Below are positions 21,503 through 31,121 of a stretch of 42,923 bases of DNA, in pieces. Within the stretch, counting starts at the first letter, position 1. Every line of letters starts with the position of its first letter. The stretch spans positions 1 through 42,923 of the forward strand of contig CBDUSI010000027.1 of the NCBI GenBank assembly GCA_965370045.1, in the 5' to 3' direction. The translations under genes and the position numbers were made by a program. The DNA is from CAZONU01 sp965370045. GTDB taxonomy: Bacteria > Planctomycetota > SZUA-567 > JAKLDR01. Under the pieces are notes generated by a model. The model made no database searches. It had not been told where the DNA came from and saw only the letters and a list, made by a program, of their open reading frames with translations.

Positions 21503-23927
21503 ATGAGCGAAGAGAGAAGCGCCGCGGCAACCGACCGGGAGATACTGGCCGCCTACCTGCGGGACGGTTCGCCCGAGGCCTTCGCCGAAATAGTCCGGCG
21601 CCATGCCGGGATGGTCCACGCAACCTGCCTGCGCGTGCTGGCCGACCCGCACGCCGCCGAGGACGCCGTCCAGGCGACTTTCCTGCTCCTGGCCCGCAAG
21701 GCCCGCGGGCTGGCCGGGCGCACGGTGCTCACCGGCTGGCTTTACAGGTCGGCCGAGGGAATCGCCCGCAACGCCCGCCGGATGCGCCGGCGGCGCACGC
21801 GCCACGAACGGGAGGCCGCAGCCATGAAGCAGACCCAGGCCCCGACAGCGCCGGCTTCCTGGGAGGAGGTCTCCCCGCTGCTCGACAGGAACCTGGCGGC
21901 CCTGCCCGCCGCCCAACGCAACGCCCTGGCCCTGCGCTACCTGCGCGGCCTGTCGCAGGCCGATGCCGCGCGCGAAATGGATTGCCCGGTAAAGACCCTG
22001 AACACGCGGGTGACCCGCGGGCTGGCTCGCCTGCGGCAAGCGCTCTCCCGCCGCGGCGCGGAACTGCCCGCCGCGAGCCTGGCCGCGCTCCTCGCGGAGC
22101 AGGGCGCGCCAACGGCGACCGCCGCAACCGTCGCTTCAATCCAATCCGCCTGCCTGGGAGCGGTCGCGGCCTCGCCCGCGGCCCTGGGAATGCTGGAGGT
22201 ATTCATGAAGACGCTGCTTTACGCCAAGATCAAGATCTGCGCAATGGGGCTGGCCGCCGCGGGCCTTCTGGCCGCCGCGACGCCCGCCGTCTACAACGCG
22301 GTCACCGCCGGGGAGCCGGCCGGGGCCGTCCCCCGGGCGGCGAAGGCCGTCCCCAAGCCGACCGCGGCCGCGCCGGTCGCGAAGAAGCCCTTCGTGCCCA
22401 AGGGCGGGAAGATAATCGCCATGGTCAAGCTGCCGGGAACCGTGCGGTCCAGCGACTTTCGGAGACACATCAAATGGAACTGCGATGACAGCAAGATGGT
22501 CTTCATAGCCGGGAGGCCGGGTGTCAAGGGCGACATTCCGAACGTGTACTCCTTCACGCCGGCTACCGGTAAGCTCAAGAAGCTTTTCAAGTTTCCCGGG
22601 AATTACGGCTCGGCCTACCCCCTGGACGGCGACCGGGTGCTGGTGCGCTCCGGCCCCAGTCTCTACATCTACGGTTCCGGGGGAACCGGACGCGAGATTG
22701 CCATCGGGGGGAGGCCCGGGCTTGTGAGAATATCGCCCGACGGAAAGTCCGTGGCGGTCCCCGCCAAGCCGAGGCGGGGCATGCTCGGCGCTGACCGGCT
22801 GTTCCTGGTTTCCGCCGAGGGCGGCGCGGCCCGGAGGCTCACCCCCCCGGTCGGGAGGCCGGCGGACCCGGCCGCGAAGCTTTGCCTCCAGCTCAGTTCC
22901 TGGACGCCGGAGGGCAAGTTGCGCGTCTCAACCTCCTGGGGCCGGGGCCGCGAGAAGCTGTGGACCCCCTGGCTCTACAACCCGGCGGGCGGCAAGTTCG
23001 AGAAGCTGGGAGAAGCCAAGAAGCGCAGCTTCTTGGCCATAAGAGGGCAGGAGTTGACGCTTTCAGGCGGAGGGAAAATCCGCCGCGTGCCGGCCAAAGA
23101 TGCCGCGCCGCCGCCTCCAGCTAAAGGAATTGGCCGCCTTATCCGGAACCAAACAAAGGTCAAGTCCGGTCCGGCCGCCGCGCTGGAGATACTCGATCCC
23201 GCCGACAAGGTGGTCCGGCGCATCGAGTTCGACCGGCAAGGCGCTGGGCGGGGCCGACCTCTGGCCGCGCTGCGTCTCGACCGACGAGAGATATCTCCTG
23301 GCCGCGACCTACCGGGAAATGGCCTTCCACCGGGGGAGGCCCGGCTCGGTCTGGGAGCCGGTCGCCGAGAAGTACGTTCTGCTCGACCTGGCGACCGGGA
23401 AGCTGGTTCCCGGGTTCGACATGGGCAGCCTGAAATGGCCCCACTGGGGAAACGTGGCGGTGATGGCCCCCAGCCGCCAGGTCCTGATAATCGACACCCA
23501 CCCCGGATCCAGGGGCCACCCCAACAAGAACCACGGCATCTGGGCGGTGCCCTTCGACGGGGGCGCCGTCAAGGCCGCGGGCAGGGGTCTGCCCAAGACA
23601 TGGAACGGCGGCACAATAGCTTTCGGAGGGGGCTGGGCCGCGCGGTCGGCGACCGCCGACCGCCTGGCCATGGTGCCCCGCCCCGAGGTGCGCGGCGTCA
23701 TGGCGCCGGATCCCCGGCAGCTCCTGGTCTTCTGGAACTCGGCCAGGCCCATCCGGGCCTGGATTTCCAAGGGCATGGCCGACGAGCCCAAGAACGTCAC
23801 CTGGAGTCGCAAGGGCAAGCTGCTGGCTTTCACCTCGGGGAAGATGCTCTACGTCTGGCAGCCGACCGAAAAACCCGGCGAACCGAAGCTGCCCGTCGAG
23901 CGGAAGCAGAAACCGGAAGTTTTCTGA
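21503..23927 (+). CDS. ECF sigma factor fused to membrane segment and beta-propeller, frameshifted
   Basis: The N-terminus is an ECF sigma factor: region 2 at about 15-90 (AFAEIVRRHAGMVHATC, DAVQATFLLLARKA) and region 4 at about 125-185 (LPAAQRNALALRYLRGLSQ, VKTLNTRVTRGLARLRQ). A hydrophobic segment (about 240-262) follows. The rest is a WD40/TolB-like propeller that would lie outside the membrane. Such sigma-propeller fusions are typical of planctomycetes and suggest direct envelope sensing. Coding moves to the +1 frame at about 23,225-23,245: the propeller reads EILDPADKVVRRIEF, then continues as GKALGGADLWPRCVSTDERY. The original frame runs on to a stop at 23947 with low-complexity nonsense. 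One extra base, real or a sequencing error, would explain it. The ATG at 21503 is preferred on promoter position. Confidence 0.8.
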
Positions 23928-23950
23928 CGGAAGCGCGCCGAAACTGATTG

Positions 23951-23990
23951 AACGGGGGGAGGGCGGGGAGAAATCCCGGCCCCCTCCGTT
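23951..23990 (+). terminator. putative terminator of the sigma-propeller gene
   Basis: A GC-rich imperfect inverted repeat, AACGG followed by a G-rich arm and later a C-rich arm ending in CCGTT, begins 24 bases after the stop. The loop is about 6 bases. No T-run follows, so it may need Rho or act only as a 3'-end hairpin. Confidence 0.45.
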
Positions 23991-24077
23991 ATGGCGCGGC
24001 CTTCTTGCCAGGGGGGGGGGCTGAGAGCATAACCGGGTGGAATGCTGGGAATGCTTGCGCATCCAGGAGTCGGATGG

Positions 24078-24083
24078 TACTAT
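24078..24083 (+). promoter_or_regulatory. putative promoter -10 of the small membrane protein gene
   Basis: TTGCGC (24055-24060), a 17-base spacer and TACTAT (24078-24083). Transcription near 24090 leaves a short leader with AAGGGA ahead of the ATG at 24104. Confidence 0.35.
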
Positions 24084-24103
24084 CTACAGGAGAAGGGACA
24101 GAG

Positions 24104-24382
24104 ATGCCTGACCACGCGCGGAAGAAGAAAGGCTTCTTCTCAAATGCGTTCTCACCCTGGCGCATGGAGTTGATTACAGCAAGTCTGCTCTATTGTCTCC
24201 TCCCAATGCACTTCGTATTCCAGATCGAGCCAACAGAAACGAATGGGCTGTTGGTCACAGGCAGCATCCTGCTACTAGTTGTTCTCACGAGCGCCTTCTG
24301 CCTGTTCGATGATTCTCCTAACAGGTTCATCGTGTTGGGGTTGGCCATAGCCGCCGTCGTCCTGCATGGTTTGTGTATGTAG
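24104..24382 (+). CDS. small membrane protein of unknown function
   Basis: A 92-residue protein with a basic N-terminus (MPDHARKKKGFFSN) and three hydrophobic helices (about 22-40, 47-64 and 72-91), so it is an inner-membrane protein with very short loops. No motif or family is recognised. The ATG at 24104 follows a purine-rich AGGAGAAGGGA; an ATG at 24074 is a less likely alternative because it overlaps the putative promoter. Base composition is more AT-rich than that of neighbours, as for the gene at 656. It converges on the uracil-DNA glycosylase gene, with 30 bases between the stops. Confidence 0.6.
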   Translation: MPDHARKKKGFFSNAFSPWRMELITASLLYCLLPMHFVFQIEPTETNGLLVTGSILLLVVLTSAFCLFDDSPNRFIVLGLAIAAVVLHGLCM

Positions 24383-24412
24383 TATAGGGAGGTTGTTCCC
24401 GTCCCGTTCTTC

Positions 24413-25334
24413 TTACGGGGCGGCCTTCTTCCTGGGCGCCGACCGGCCCAGGACCTTGAGGACCATCTTCATGTCCTCCCAGACCTTGGCCTTCTGGCGG
24501 GGGTCGCGCAGCAAGTAGGCCGGGTGGTAGGTGGCCACCAGCGGCGTGCCGTGATAGTCGTGCACCGCGCCGCGCATCCGGCCGATGGACTCATCCGTGC
24601 CCATCAGCGTCTTGGTCGCCGGAGCGCCCAGCGTGCAGATGACTTTCGGCGCCAGGATCTCCAGCTGCTCCTTGAGGTACGGCCAGCAGTGGGCCACCTC
24701 GTCGGGCTGGGGGTTGCGGTTGCCCGGCGGCCGGCACTTGAGCACGTTGCATATGTAAACCTCGCCTCTGGCCAGGCCCATGGCCGCGATGATCTTGTCG
24801 AGCAGCTTGCCGGCCCGGCCCACGAAGGGCACCCCGCTGGCGTCCTCGTCGGCGCCGGGGGCCTCGCCCACGAAGACCAGCTCGACAGTCGGCGAGCCAT
24901 CGCCGAAGACCGTCTTGGTGCGCGTTGCGTGAAGCTCGCAGAGCTGGCACCCGCTGACTATCTTCTCCATCGCCGCGAGGCGCTCCGCGGCGCCCTCCGA
25001 CGCGTCGGTCAGGCTCTCGGTGGCGAACATGGCGGGGGCCTCCTTTGCGGAGATGCCAGCCGGCGGCGGGGCGGCCTCGGCCCGCGCCGCGGCCTCGGCG
25101 GCGGTCCTGTCGCGCTCGGCGCGCTCGGTCTTCTTCTCCCGGAAGCGCCTGACCCGCTCGGACGTCTCGGCGCTCTTCTCCGGCGGCGCGGAGGCCTCGC
25201 TGTTTGAAGGCGCCTTCGGTTCCGGTGGCTCTTCCTGCCCGGCCGGAGTCTTGGCGCGTCGCGCCCCCGGCGCCAGCAGCCAGCGCCCGCCGGCCAGTTC
25301 CTCGGCGAGCCGCTCGCGCGCGGCCCGGCGGGCC

Positions 25335-25345
<11 letters not shown>
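24413..25345 (-). CDS. family 4 uracil-DNA glycosylase with long N-terminal extension
   Basis: A 310-residue protein whose C-terminal 190 residues are a type 4 UDG, an iron-sulfur enzyme that removes uracil from DNA in base-excision repair. Cluster ligands are Cys133, Cys136, Cys204 and Cys220; the catalytic motif is GEAPGADED (160-168), and HPAYLL (His274) is the minor-groove loop. Residues 1-120 are a charged Ala/Pro/Glu-rich extension (SERVRRFREKKTERAERDR) with coiled-coil character and no counterpart in the usual 190-220 residue family members. The GTG start overlaps the 3' end of thiC by 11 bases, so it is expressed with thiC. A start inside the extension cannot be excluded but no better signal is seen. 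Confidence 0.9.
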
Positions 25346-26693
<1,348 letters not shown>

Positions 26694-26702
26694 GGCTTCT
26701 CC

Positions 26703-26744
26703 AAAAAAAAACGGCCGGCGCGGAAATCCCTCCGGCGCCGGCCG
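26703..26744 (-). terminator. strong intrinsic terminator between the repeat-rich gene and thiC
   Basis: Read on the minus strand, a perfect 10-bp stem (arms 26744-26735 and 26721-26712, 13-base loop) is followed at once by nine T residues (26711-26703). The T-run abuts the GGAG of the thiC ribosome site. It ends the gene at 26767 and may also attenuate thiC. Confidence 0.85.
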
Positions 26745-26766
26745 CGAACAAGCCTGAACCAAGCGC

Positions 26767-27696
26767 TTACCTGGCCATCAGGACCCCCAACACTTCGAGC
26801 GGTAGTTTACCCTGCTTGGCGAGATTCTCAAGGCCCTTGCGAAACTCCTTGTCGGTCCGGTAGCGGGCCCGGACGTTGGCGAAGGCCCGGCGGCCCTCGG
26901 GGGGCAGCTTCTTGCTGCGGATCATGTCCCGCACCGAGGCCTTCCAGCCGGGATTCTTCTTGAAGCCCGCGGCGATGTCCTTGGGCGCGGTCTTCTTGCT
27001 GTCCAGAAGCTTCCAGAGGTTGCCCATGTCCGCGGCCTTCTTGGGACCGGGCTTGGGTTTAGGTTTGGGTTTGGGCTTGGGCTTGGGCTTGGGCTTGGGC
27101 TTCGGCTTCGGCTTGGGACCGGGCTTGGGCTTCGGAACCGTGACCGCGGTGGGGTCGCTGTTTTCTTCGCTGAGGGTGAGGACGCCCTTGTAGGTGTCCT
27201 TCTCCACCTTGTAGCCGACTACCCGGCCGGTGCCCGCGCCGCGGCGGAAGGTTTCGACTTCCGCGCGCTTGATGGCCCGTTCCTTGGTGGAGCCCTCCTC
27301 GATGATGATCACCGCGCGCTGCCCGGCGGCGATGATGGTGCCGACGATCTTGGTGCCGTCGGTGAGGATGACCACGTCCTTGGACCGCTCGATGCGCACG
27401 TCCGGCTTGGGCTCGGCCCCGTCCCCGCCGGCGGGACCCGCCCCGCCGCCGGCCGGACGCCGGGGGATCACGCTGCCGCCCGGCCGCTTCCCGGTGCGAT
27501 CTCCCGGCTTGGCGCCAGTCCTGCCGCCCGGCTTGGCGCCGGTGCGACCGCCGGGCCCCTTGCCGGTGCGGCCGCCGGGTCGTTTGCCAGTGCGGCCGCC
27601 GGGCTGCGTCGGCAGCCTGCCAGTCCACGGGGTGGTGCCCGCCAGGGCCGGGACCGCCAAGCCCAGAATCAGGGCCGAAACCGCTATGGCGCGCAT
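26767..27696 (-). CDS. exported repeat-rich protein of unknown function
   Basis: A 309-residue secreted protein with a signal peptide cleaved after ALA (about residue 19). The mature chain has an array of five 8-residue repeats of the type PGGRTGKR (about 32-72). Next comes a beta-rich domain (VVILTDGTKIVGTIIAAGQR, then AVIIIEEG), which resembles the small sheet domain seen in many planctomycete exported proteins (ILKDGTKIVG). A Lys-Pro repeat of about 15 KP units (about 190-220) leads to a helical C-terminus. Both repeats are strongly basic, which suggests binding to the cell wall or anionic polymers, but this is inference. The ATG follows GGGAGGT; a promoter lies at 27734-27764 and a strong terminator after the gene. 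Confidence 0.78.
   Translation of the reverse strand: MRAIAVSALILGLAVPALAGTTPWTGRLPTQPGGRTGKRPGGRTGKGPGGRTGAKPGGRTGAKPGDRTGKRPGGSVIPRRPAGGGAGPAGGDGAEPKPDVRIERSKDVVILTDGTKIVGTIIAAGQRAVIIIEEGSTKERAIKRAEVETFRRGAGTGRVVGYKVEKDTYKGVLTLSEENSDPTAVTVPKPKPGPKPKPKPKPKPKPKPKPKPKPKPGPKKAADMGNLWKLLDSKKTAPKDIAAGFKKNPGWKASVRDMIRSKKLPPEGRRAFANVRARYRTDKEFRKGLENLAKQGKLPLEVLGVLMAR
27049..27120. repeat. hexanucleotide repeat encoding the Lys-Pro tract
   Basis: About twelve near-perfect copies of GGGCTT/GGGTTT on the plus strand, encoding (Lys-Pro)n in the minus-strand gene. Such tracts change length by slippage in steps of two residues without breaking the frame. Confidence 0.8.
27480..27606. repeat. 24-bp tandem repeats encoding PGGRTG units
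   Basis: Five imperfect 24-base units inside the coding region of the exported repeat protein. Each contains a variant of CCGCCGGG followed by a variable part and encodes one PGGRTGxx octapeptide. Confidence 0.75.
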
Positions 27697-27733
27697 GCGC
27701 AGACCTCCCTTAACCCACCTTGCGGCGGGGATA

Positions 27734-27764
27734 TATATAAACCGCTCGCGGGCCGAAAAGTCAA
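27734..27764 (-). promoter_or_regulatory. putative sigma-70 promoter of the repeat-rich exported protein
   Basis: On the minus strand, TTGACT (27764-27759) and an AT-rich -10 region TTTATATATAT (27741-27731). With TTTATA the spacer is 17 bases, with TATATA 19. Confidence 0.45.
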
Positions 27765-27806
27765 CTGCGGAGTGGGGGGGGTGGGGACGATCTCTGCTCC
27801 TCAGGA

Positions 27807-28247
27807 TCAGCTGTCAATGAGAATGTGCGTCGGGCCAAGCGAAGGAATATCCTTCAACTCGCCGCCGCTCCCGGAGAAAGTGAGTATCGGGCCATACTCG
27901 CGCTCATTTCCTATGCAGAGTTCTATCTGGTACAGGTTATCAGAAGGCCCACCGCGCGTGAGAGTCATTCCATAGTAGACCAACTCTGCGGGTCGCAGCA
28001 GTCCGCGCACCTCCTCCAGGTTCATTCCCTTCCGCAGATGAGTATGCAACAGCCGTCGCATTGCTCTGTCGCGTGTGTCCCAATCCTCGCTTTTCAGCAG
28101 ATGTCGACAGTGGGCCAAGTGGATCACGCGCCAGTTCGCGCCGGCAATCAGGAGCAGCAGACAGACCACTCCTGTGGAAACGTAGAAGGCCAGCATGCGT
28201 TTCGAGCGCTTGGTCGGCTCCTGCGGGGAAAGGGCGGAGGCGGTCAA
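27807..28247 (-). CDS. membrane-anchored protein with BamE-like motif (third of cluster)
   Basis: A 146-residue protein with a short cytoplasmic lead ending in KRSKR, one membrane helix (about 20-38) and an outside domain. The segment HLRKGMNLEEVRGLL resembles the G-M-[ST]-x-x-x-V-x-x-L-L helix of BamE/SmpA-type small domains; similarity elsewhere is too weak to be sure. The TTG start overlaps the stop of the HEAT-repeat gene by 4 bases (TTGA). It shares its N-terminal anchor design with the two genes upstream (see the gene at 28965). Function unknown; the cluster context implies it works with them at the membrane. Confidence 0.68.
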   Translation of the reverse strand: MTASALSPQEPTKRSKRMLAFYVSTGVVCLLLLIAGANWRVIHLAHCRHLLKSEDWDTRDRAMRRLLHTHLRKGMNLEEVRGLLRPAELVYYGMTLTRGGPSDNLYQIELCIGNEREYGPILTFSGSGGELKDIPSLGPTHILIDS

Positions 28248-28954
28248 TTCTTCTCCTCCTGCTTGGCCTTGATCTTCTTCAGCGCCTCGGCGGCGGCTTG
28301 GCGAACGTACTCGCTCTTGTGATTGAGCGCCGCCTTCAGCACATCAACGGCAGACGGGTCTCCAATCTCCCCCAACGCCTGAGCAGCGGCCTCGCCCATG
28401 AAGGCAGAGCCGCCATCGAGCATGGCCACGAGCGCTGGGATGGCGGTTCTCGCAGGGGGCCCTATCCTCCCCAGTCCTCGGGCAGCTTGATGACGGGTCG
28501 CAACATCGGCATCACCAAGGGCCCGCCTGAGCACACTGACCGCGGGTGGACCACAGTGCGCCAGTAGGCCAACGGCCAGTTGTCTCTCGCTTGGGGGCTC
28601 TGCGACGCTCACTACGTCAACGGGAAGTGGCTCAGGCGATGCTCCTCCTGCCCAAGTTGGCAGCTGGATATAGAGCGAAACAGCACGGACCGCAGCCCTC
28701 GGCCCGCCGAGTCTCCGAATTGCCTCTGCAGAGTTCAACGCTCCGGGCTCTCTGGGATTGACTGAGGTCTTCGCAAGCCCAGGTATTAGAGCTCCCACTT
28801 GCCACACTGGCACCACCACCTTCCAGCAGAGCAGCCCGCCTGTGAGGAGGAGCGTGAGGGCGATGGCCCAGTAGATGTAGATCCGCCTACTGCGCTTCGT
28901 TTCCACAGGAGGGCCGCCCTGTGGCAACCGTGGGGAAGGGGCGGGGGCGGTCAT
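28244..28954 (-). CDS. membrane-anchored HEAT-repeat protein (second of cluster)
   Basis: A 236-residue protein with a Pro-rich lead, KRSRRIYIYW followed by one membrane helix (about 25-48), and an outside domain whose C-terminal half (about 125-230) is three to four HEAT/PBS-type repeats, for example AVSVLRRALGDADVATRHQA and AVDVLKAALNHKSEYVRQA. HEAT repeats make a curved protein-binding surface. No lyase or other catalytic residues are visible. It begins 10 bases after the stop of the upstream gene without a Shine-Dalgarno sequence and overlaps the next gene by 4 bases, so the three are one translational unit. Confidence 0.75.
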   Translation of the reverse strand: MTAPAPSPRLPQGGPPVETKRSRRIYIYWAIALTLLLTGGLLCWKVVVPVWQVGALIPGLAKTSVNPREPGALNSAEAIRRLGGPRAAVRAVSLYIQLPTWAGGASPEPLPVDVVSVAEPPSERQLAVGLLAHCGPPAVSVLRRALGDADVATRHQAARGLGRIGPPARTAIPALVAMLDGGSAFMGEAAAQALGEIGDPSAVDVLKAALNHKSEYVRQAAAEALKKIKAKQEEKN

Positions 28955-28964
28955 CGCTCAGGCG

Positions 28965-29450
28965 CTAGAAGCGTCCAGGACGCTCCTCAATGTCCACTGC
29001 TCCTGGCTTCTTGAGCACCTGGAAGCGCCGAGAGGCAGAGGTCCCTGCCAACGCAGCCCGGATCTTATCATGAACCCTCACTGTAACTCCGTAAGCTATC
29101 GGCGCGGGACGTGAAGGGGTGCTTCCGGACAGACGGACTATCAGTGCAACAGGCTGTCCCTTCTCGTCACGGTACTTCTGCCAGAACTCCAGAGTCTCTT
29201 CGTCGATAATCTCCGAGACACGCTGTAACACGGCCTTCTCATCCGAGATGTCTATGTTTCCAATGTCTTGCTCGATGACAACAAAGAACGAGTTCCCATC
29301 GAAGCCCCGGCTCGGCTTAGCGGATTCGGGGGCAAGCGCGAAGTATAGCCCCATAATGGCTAGCGCCAGCGCCACGCCCCAGTACGCGTAGACTCGCTTG
29401 GACCTCTTCTGCGGGGGGGGAACAGGTACTGGCGCGGACTCATCAGTCAT
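28965..29450 (-). CDS. membrane-anchored protein of unknown function (first of cluster)
   Basis: A 161-residue protein: MT-start, Pro-rich lead, KRSKRVYAYWG, one membrane helix (about 22-40) and an outside domain of mixed alpha/beta (SFFVVIEQDIGNIDISDEK, then ALIVRLSGSTP and GVTVRVHDKI). The outside domain matches nothing I know. The N-terminal pattern (short MT lead with prolines, KRS[KR]R, aromatic pair, helix) is shared with the next two genes although their outside domains are unrelated. The ATG follows GGAGGA 5 bases upstream. The 105 bases upstream (29451-29555) hold no other gene. Confidence 0.68.
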   Translation of the reverse strand: MTDESAPVPVPPPQKRSKRVYAYWGVALALAIMGLYFALAPESAKPSRGFDGNSFFVVIEQDIGNIDISDEKAVLQRVSEIIDEETLEFWQKYRDEKGQPVALIVRLSGSTPSRPAPIAYGVTVRVHDKIRAALAGTSASRRFQVLKKPGAVDIEERPGRF

Positions 29451-29555
29451 CGCAGTCCTCCCGACGTGTCCCGCGCCCGGGTGCCGAAGCTCGGATGGTC
29501 AGCCCATAACGCTAACACATACAACACGTTAAGGGTCACGGCGCCGGAAGCGCCT

Positions 29556-29966
29556 CTACCCCAGCGGGACCTCATCGTAGCCCATCTTGGCCATCGCGAA
29601 GAGCCGCACCCGGCCGACCTTCATGCGCAGCACCGCCAGGGTGGGGTCCGTCGGCCCCTTGAACATCTGCTGCAGTGGCGGGAAGGCGTCGAACAGGATC
29701 TTCTTCACGGCGGGGTCCTCGTCCAGGGCCATGCTCCCGGAAATCCGCACGTGCTCCCAGCCGGGGGCGGCGAAGCCGAACTCCGCATCCGAACACTTGC
29801 CGATCTCGGCGACCTTCGCGCTGGGCCGGGCCGTGGCGCAAACTACGTCGGTCCCGGCCCACATCCAGGCGCTCATGGGCCGCAGCGAGGCGCGTTTGCC
29901 GTCGGTGGTCGCCAGCCAGCCGGTGGCGGCGTCCTTCATCAGCCCCTTGACCTTATCCATGCTCAT
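29556..29966 (-). CDS. pyridoxamine 5'-phosphate oxidase-like (PPOX) flavoprotein
   Basis: A 136-residue split-barrel protein of the PPOX-like superfamily, which bind FMN, F420 or heme. Visible marks are GWLATTDGKRASLRPMSAW near the start (the TxDxxGxPxxRPM pattern), VVCATARPSAKVAEIGKCSD, VRISGSMALDEDPAVKKILF and the C-terminal VLRMKVGRVRLF. The substrate and cofactor cannot be told; this subgroup is often annotated general stress protein 26-like. Its ATG overlaps the lpxD stop as ATGA, so it is translationally coupled to lpxD, although no functional link between the two is known. Confidence 0.85.
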   Translation of the reverse strand: MSMDKVKGLMKDAATGWLATTDGKRASLRPMSAWMWAGTDVVCATARPSAKVAEIGKCSDAEFGFAAPGWEHVRISGSMALDEDPAVKKILFDAFPPLQQMFKGPTDPTLAVLRMKVGRVRLFAMAKMGYDEVPLG

Positions 29967-31033
29967 GGTGCCTCTCCCTCGTTGGACGCGGACTCCTCCA
30001 GCTTGGCCAGGCGCTTGCGGAGCTCGCGGAGTTCCCTGCGCATCTCCGGCAGCCTGTTCATGGTCATCTGCACCCGCTTGGCGCGGTCGATGGGCATGGC
30101 CGGGACGCCCCAGTAGACCCCGGGCTTGGTCAGGTCGCTGGAGACGCCGGCGCGCGCGGCCAGGACTATGTCCGCGCCCACCTTGACGTGCCCGGCCAGC
30201 GCCGCCTGCCCGGCGACGACGGAGCGGTCGCCCACCGCGGAGCTCCCGGAGATGCCCGCCTGGCCCAGCAGGCGGACGTCCTCACCGATCTGGACGTTGT
30301 GGGCCACCAGCACCAGGGCGTCGAGCTTGGCGCCCCGGCCGATGCGCGTGGCCCCCAGCGCGCCGCGGTGGATAGTCGAGCAGGGGCCGATTTCGACATC
30401 ATCGCCGATCTCCGCCCAGCCCAGCTGGGGAATCTTGACCAGCTTCTTGTCCTCCGTCGGCGCGAAGCCGTAGCCGTCGTTGCCGATCACCGCGCAGGCG
30501 TGAATGCGCACGCGCCGGCCGATCTTGCAGCGCGGATAGATTACGGCGTTGGGGAACAGCGTCGTATCATCGCCAATCTCGACAGCTTCGCCGACGCAGG
30601 CGCCGGGATGCAGCGTGACGTTCTTCCCCAGCCTGGCCCGCTCGCCGACGCAGGCGCCCGGATATATAGAGCAGCCTCCGCCGAGCGTCGCGCTCCCGGC
30701 CACGAAGGCCCCGGAAGCGACGCCGATGGCTTCACGCGGGTAAAGCCCCTCGGCAATTACCCCGGCGACCCGCGCATAAGCCAAATAGGGATCGGCGGCG
30801 ACGATCTGGACGAAGCCCGCGCCGGGCTGCTCCTCTTTCAGTATGACCGCGCCGGCCTTCGTGGTTTCGAGATGTTTGGCCCACTTGGGGTCGGAGAGGA
30901 AGGACACGTCGCCCGCTCCGGCCTCGTCGAGCGGCTGGATGTTAGTGACGGTCTTCTTCCCGTCGCCCAATACGCGTCCGCCGCAGGCCGCGGCCAGCTG
31001 GTCCACCGTCCAGGAAGGGCGCTCGTCGCTCAT
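29963..31033 (-). CDS. lpxD: UDP-3-O-(3-hydroxyacyl)glucosamine N-acyltransferase
   Basis: A 356-residue LpxD, which adds the N-linked acyl chain in lipid A synthesis. The N-terminal UDP-binding domain (QPLDEAGAGDVSFLSDPKW, YLAYARVA) is followed by the left-handed beta-helix of hexapeptide repeats (about 105-300), the NDGYGFAPTEDKKLVKIPQLG segment split around the fold, and the catalytic His in ALVLVAHNVQIGEDV. The C-terminal helix (MTMNRLPEMRRELRELRKRL) is typical and binds acyl carrier protein. It shows that the organism makes lipid A. The ATG at 31033 follows GGGAGAG and a promoter at 31056-31083. No other lpx gene is present. Confidence 0.94.
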   Translation of the reverse strand: MSDERPSWTVDQLAAACGGRVLGDGKKTVTNIQPLDEAGAGDVSFLSDPKWAKHLETTKAGAVILKEEQPGAGFVQIVAADPYLAYARVAGVIAEGLYPREAIGVASGAFVAGSATLGGGCSIYPGACVGERARLGKNVTLHPGACVGEAVEIGDDTTLFPNAVIYPRCKIGRRVRIHACAVIGNDGYGFAPTEDKKLVKIPQLGWAEIGDDVEIGPCSTIHRGALGATRIGRGAKLDALVLVAHNVQIGEDVRLLGQAGISGSSAVGDRSVVAGQAALAGHVKVGADIVLAARAGVSSDLTKPGVYWGVPAMPIDRAKRVQMTMNRLPEMRRELRELRKRLAKLEESASNEGEAP

Positions 31034-31055
31034 GGCTTCTCTCCCTCTGGCAACG

Positions 31056-31083
31056 AGGATATCCGCCGCCGGAGTAGTGTCAA
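31056..31083 (-). promoter_or_regulatory. sigma-70 promoter of lpxD
   Basis: On the minus strand, a perfect TTGACA (31083-31078), a 16-base spacer and TATCCT (31061-31056), with a leader of about 16 bases. Confidence 0.55.
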
Positions 31084-31107
31084 GCTGGCGGAACGCTGCG
31101 CGCGGGT

Positions 31108-31113
31108 TACAAT
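31108..31113 (+). promoter_or_regulatory. putative -10 box of mntP
   Basis: TACAAT with no convincing -35 box; transcription would start near 31120, next to the ATG at 31122. Confidence 0.3.
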
Positions 31114-31121
31114 GCGCCCCG

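Noticed and set aside
27049..27120. Regular repeat that could suggest a CRISPR array
   Set aside because: Six-base units without spacers, in frame inside a secreted protein gene. No CRISPR array was found in the window.
31034..31121. Manganese riboswitch before mntP
   Set aside because: The 88-base gap is taken up by the divergent lpxD promoter, and no yybP-ykoY-like structure is visible.
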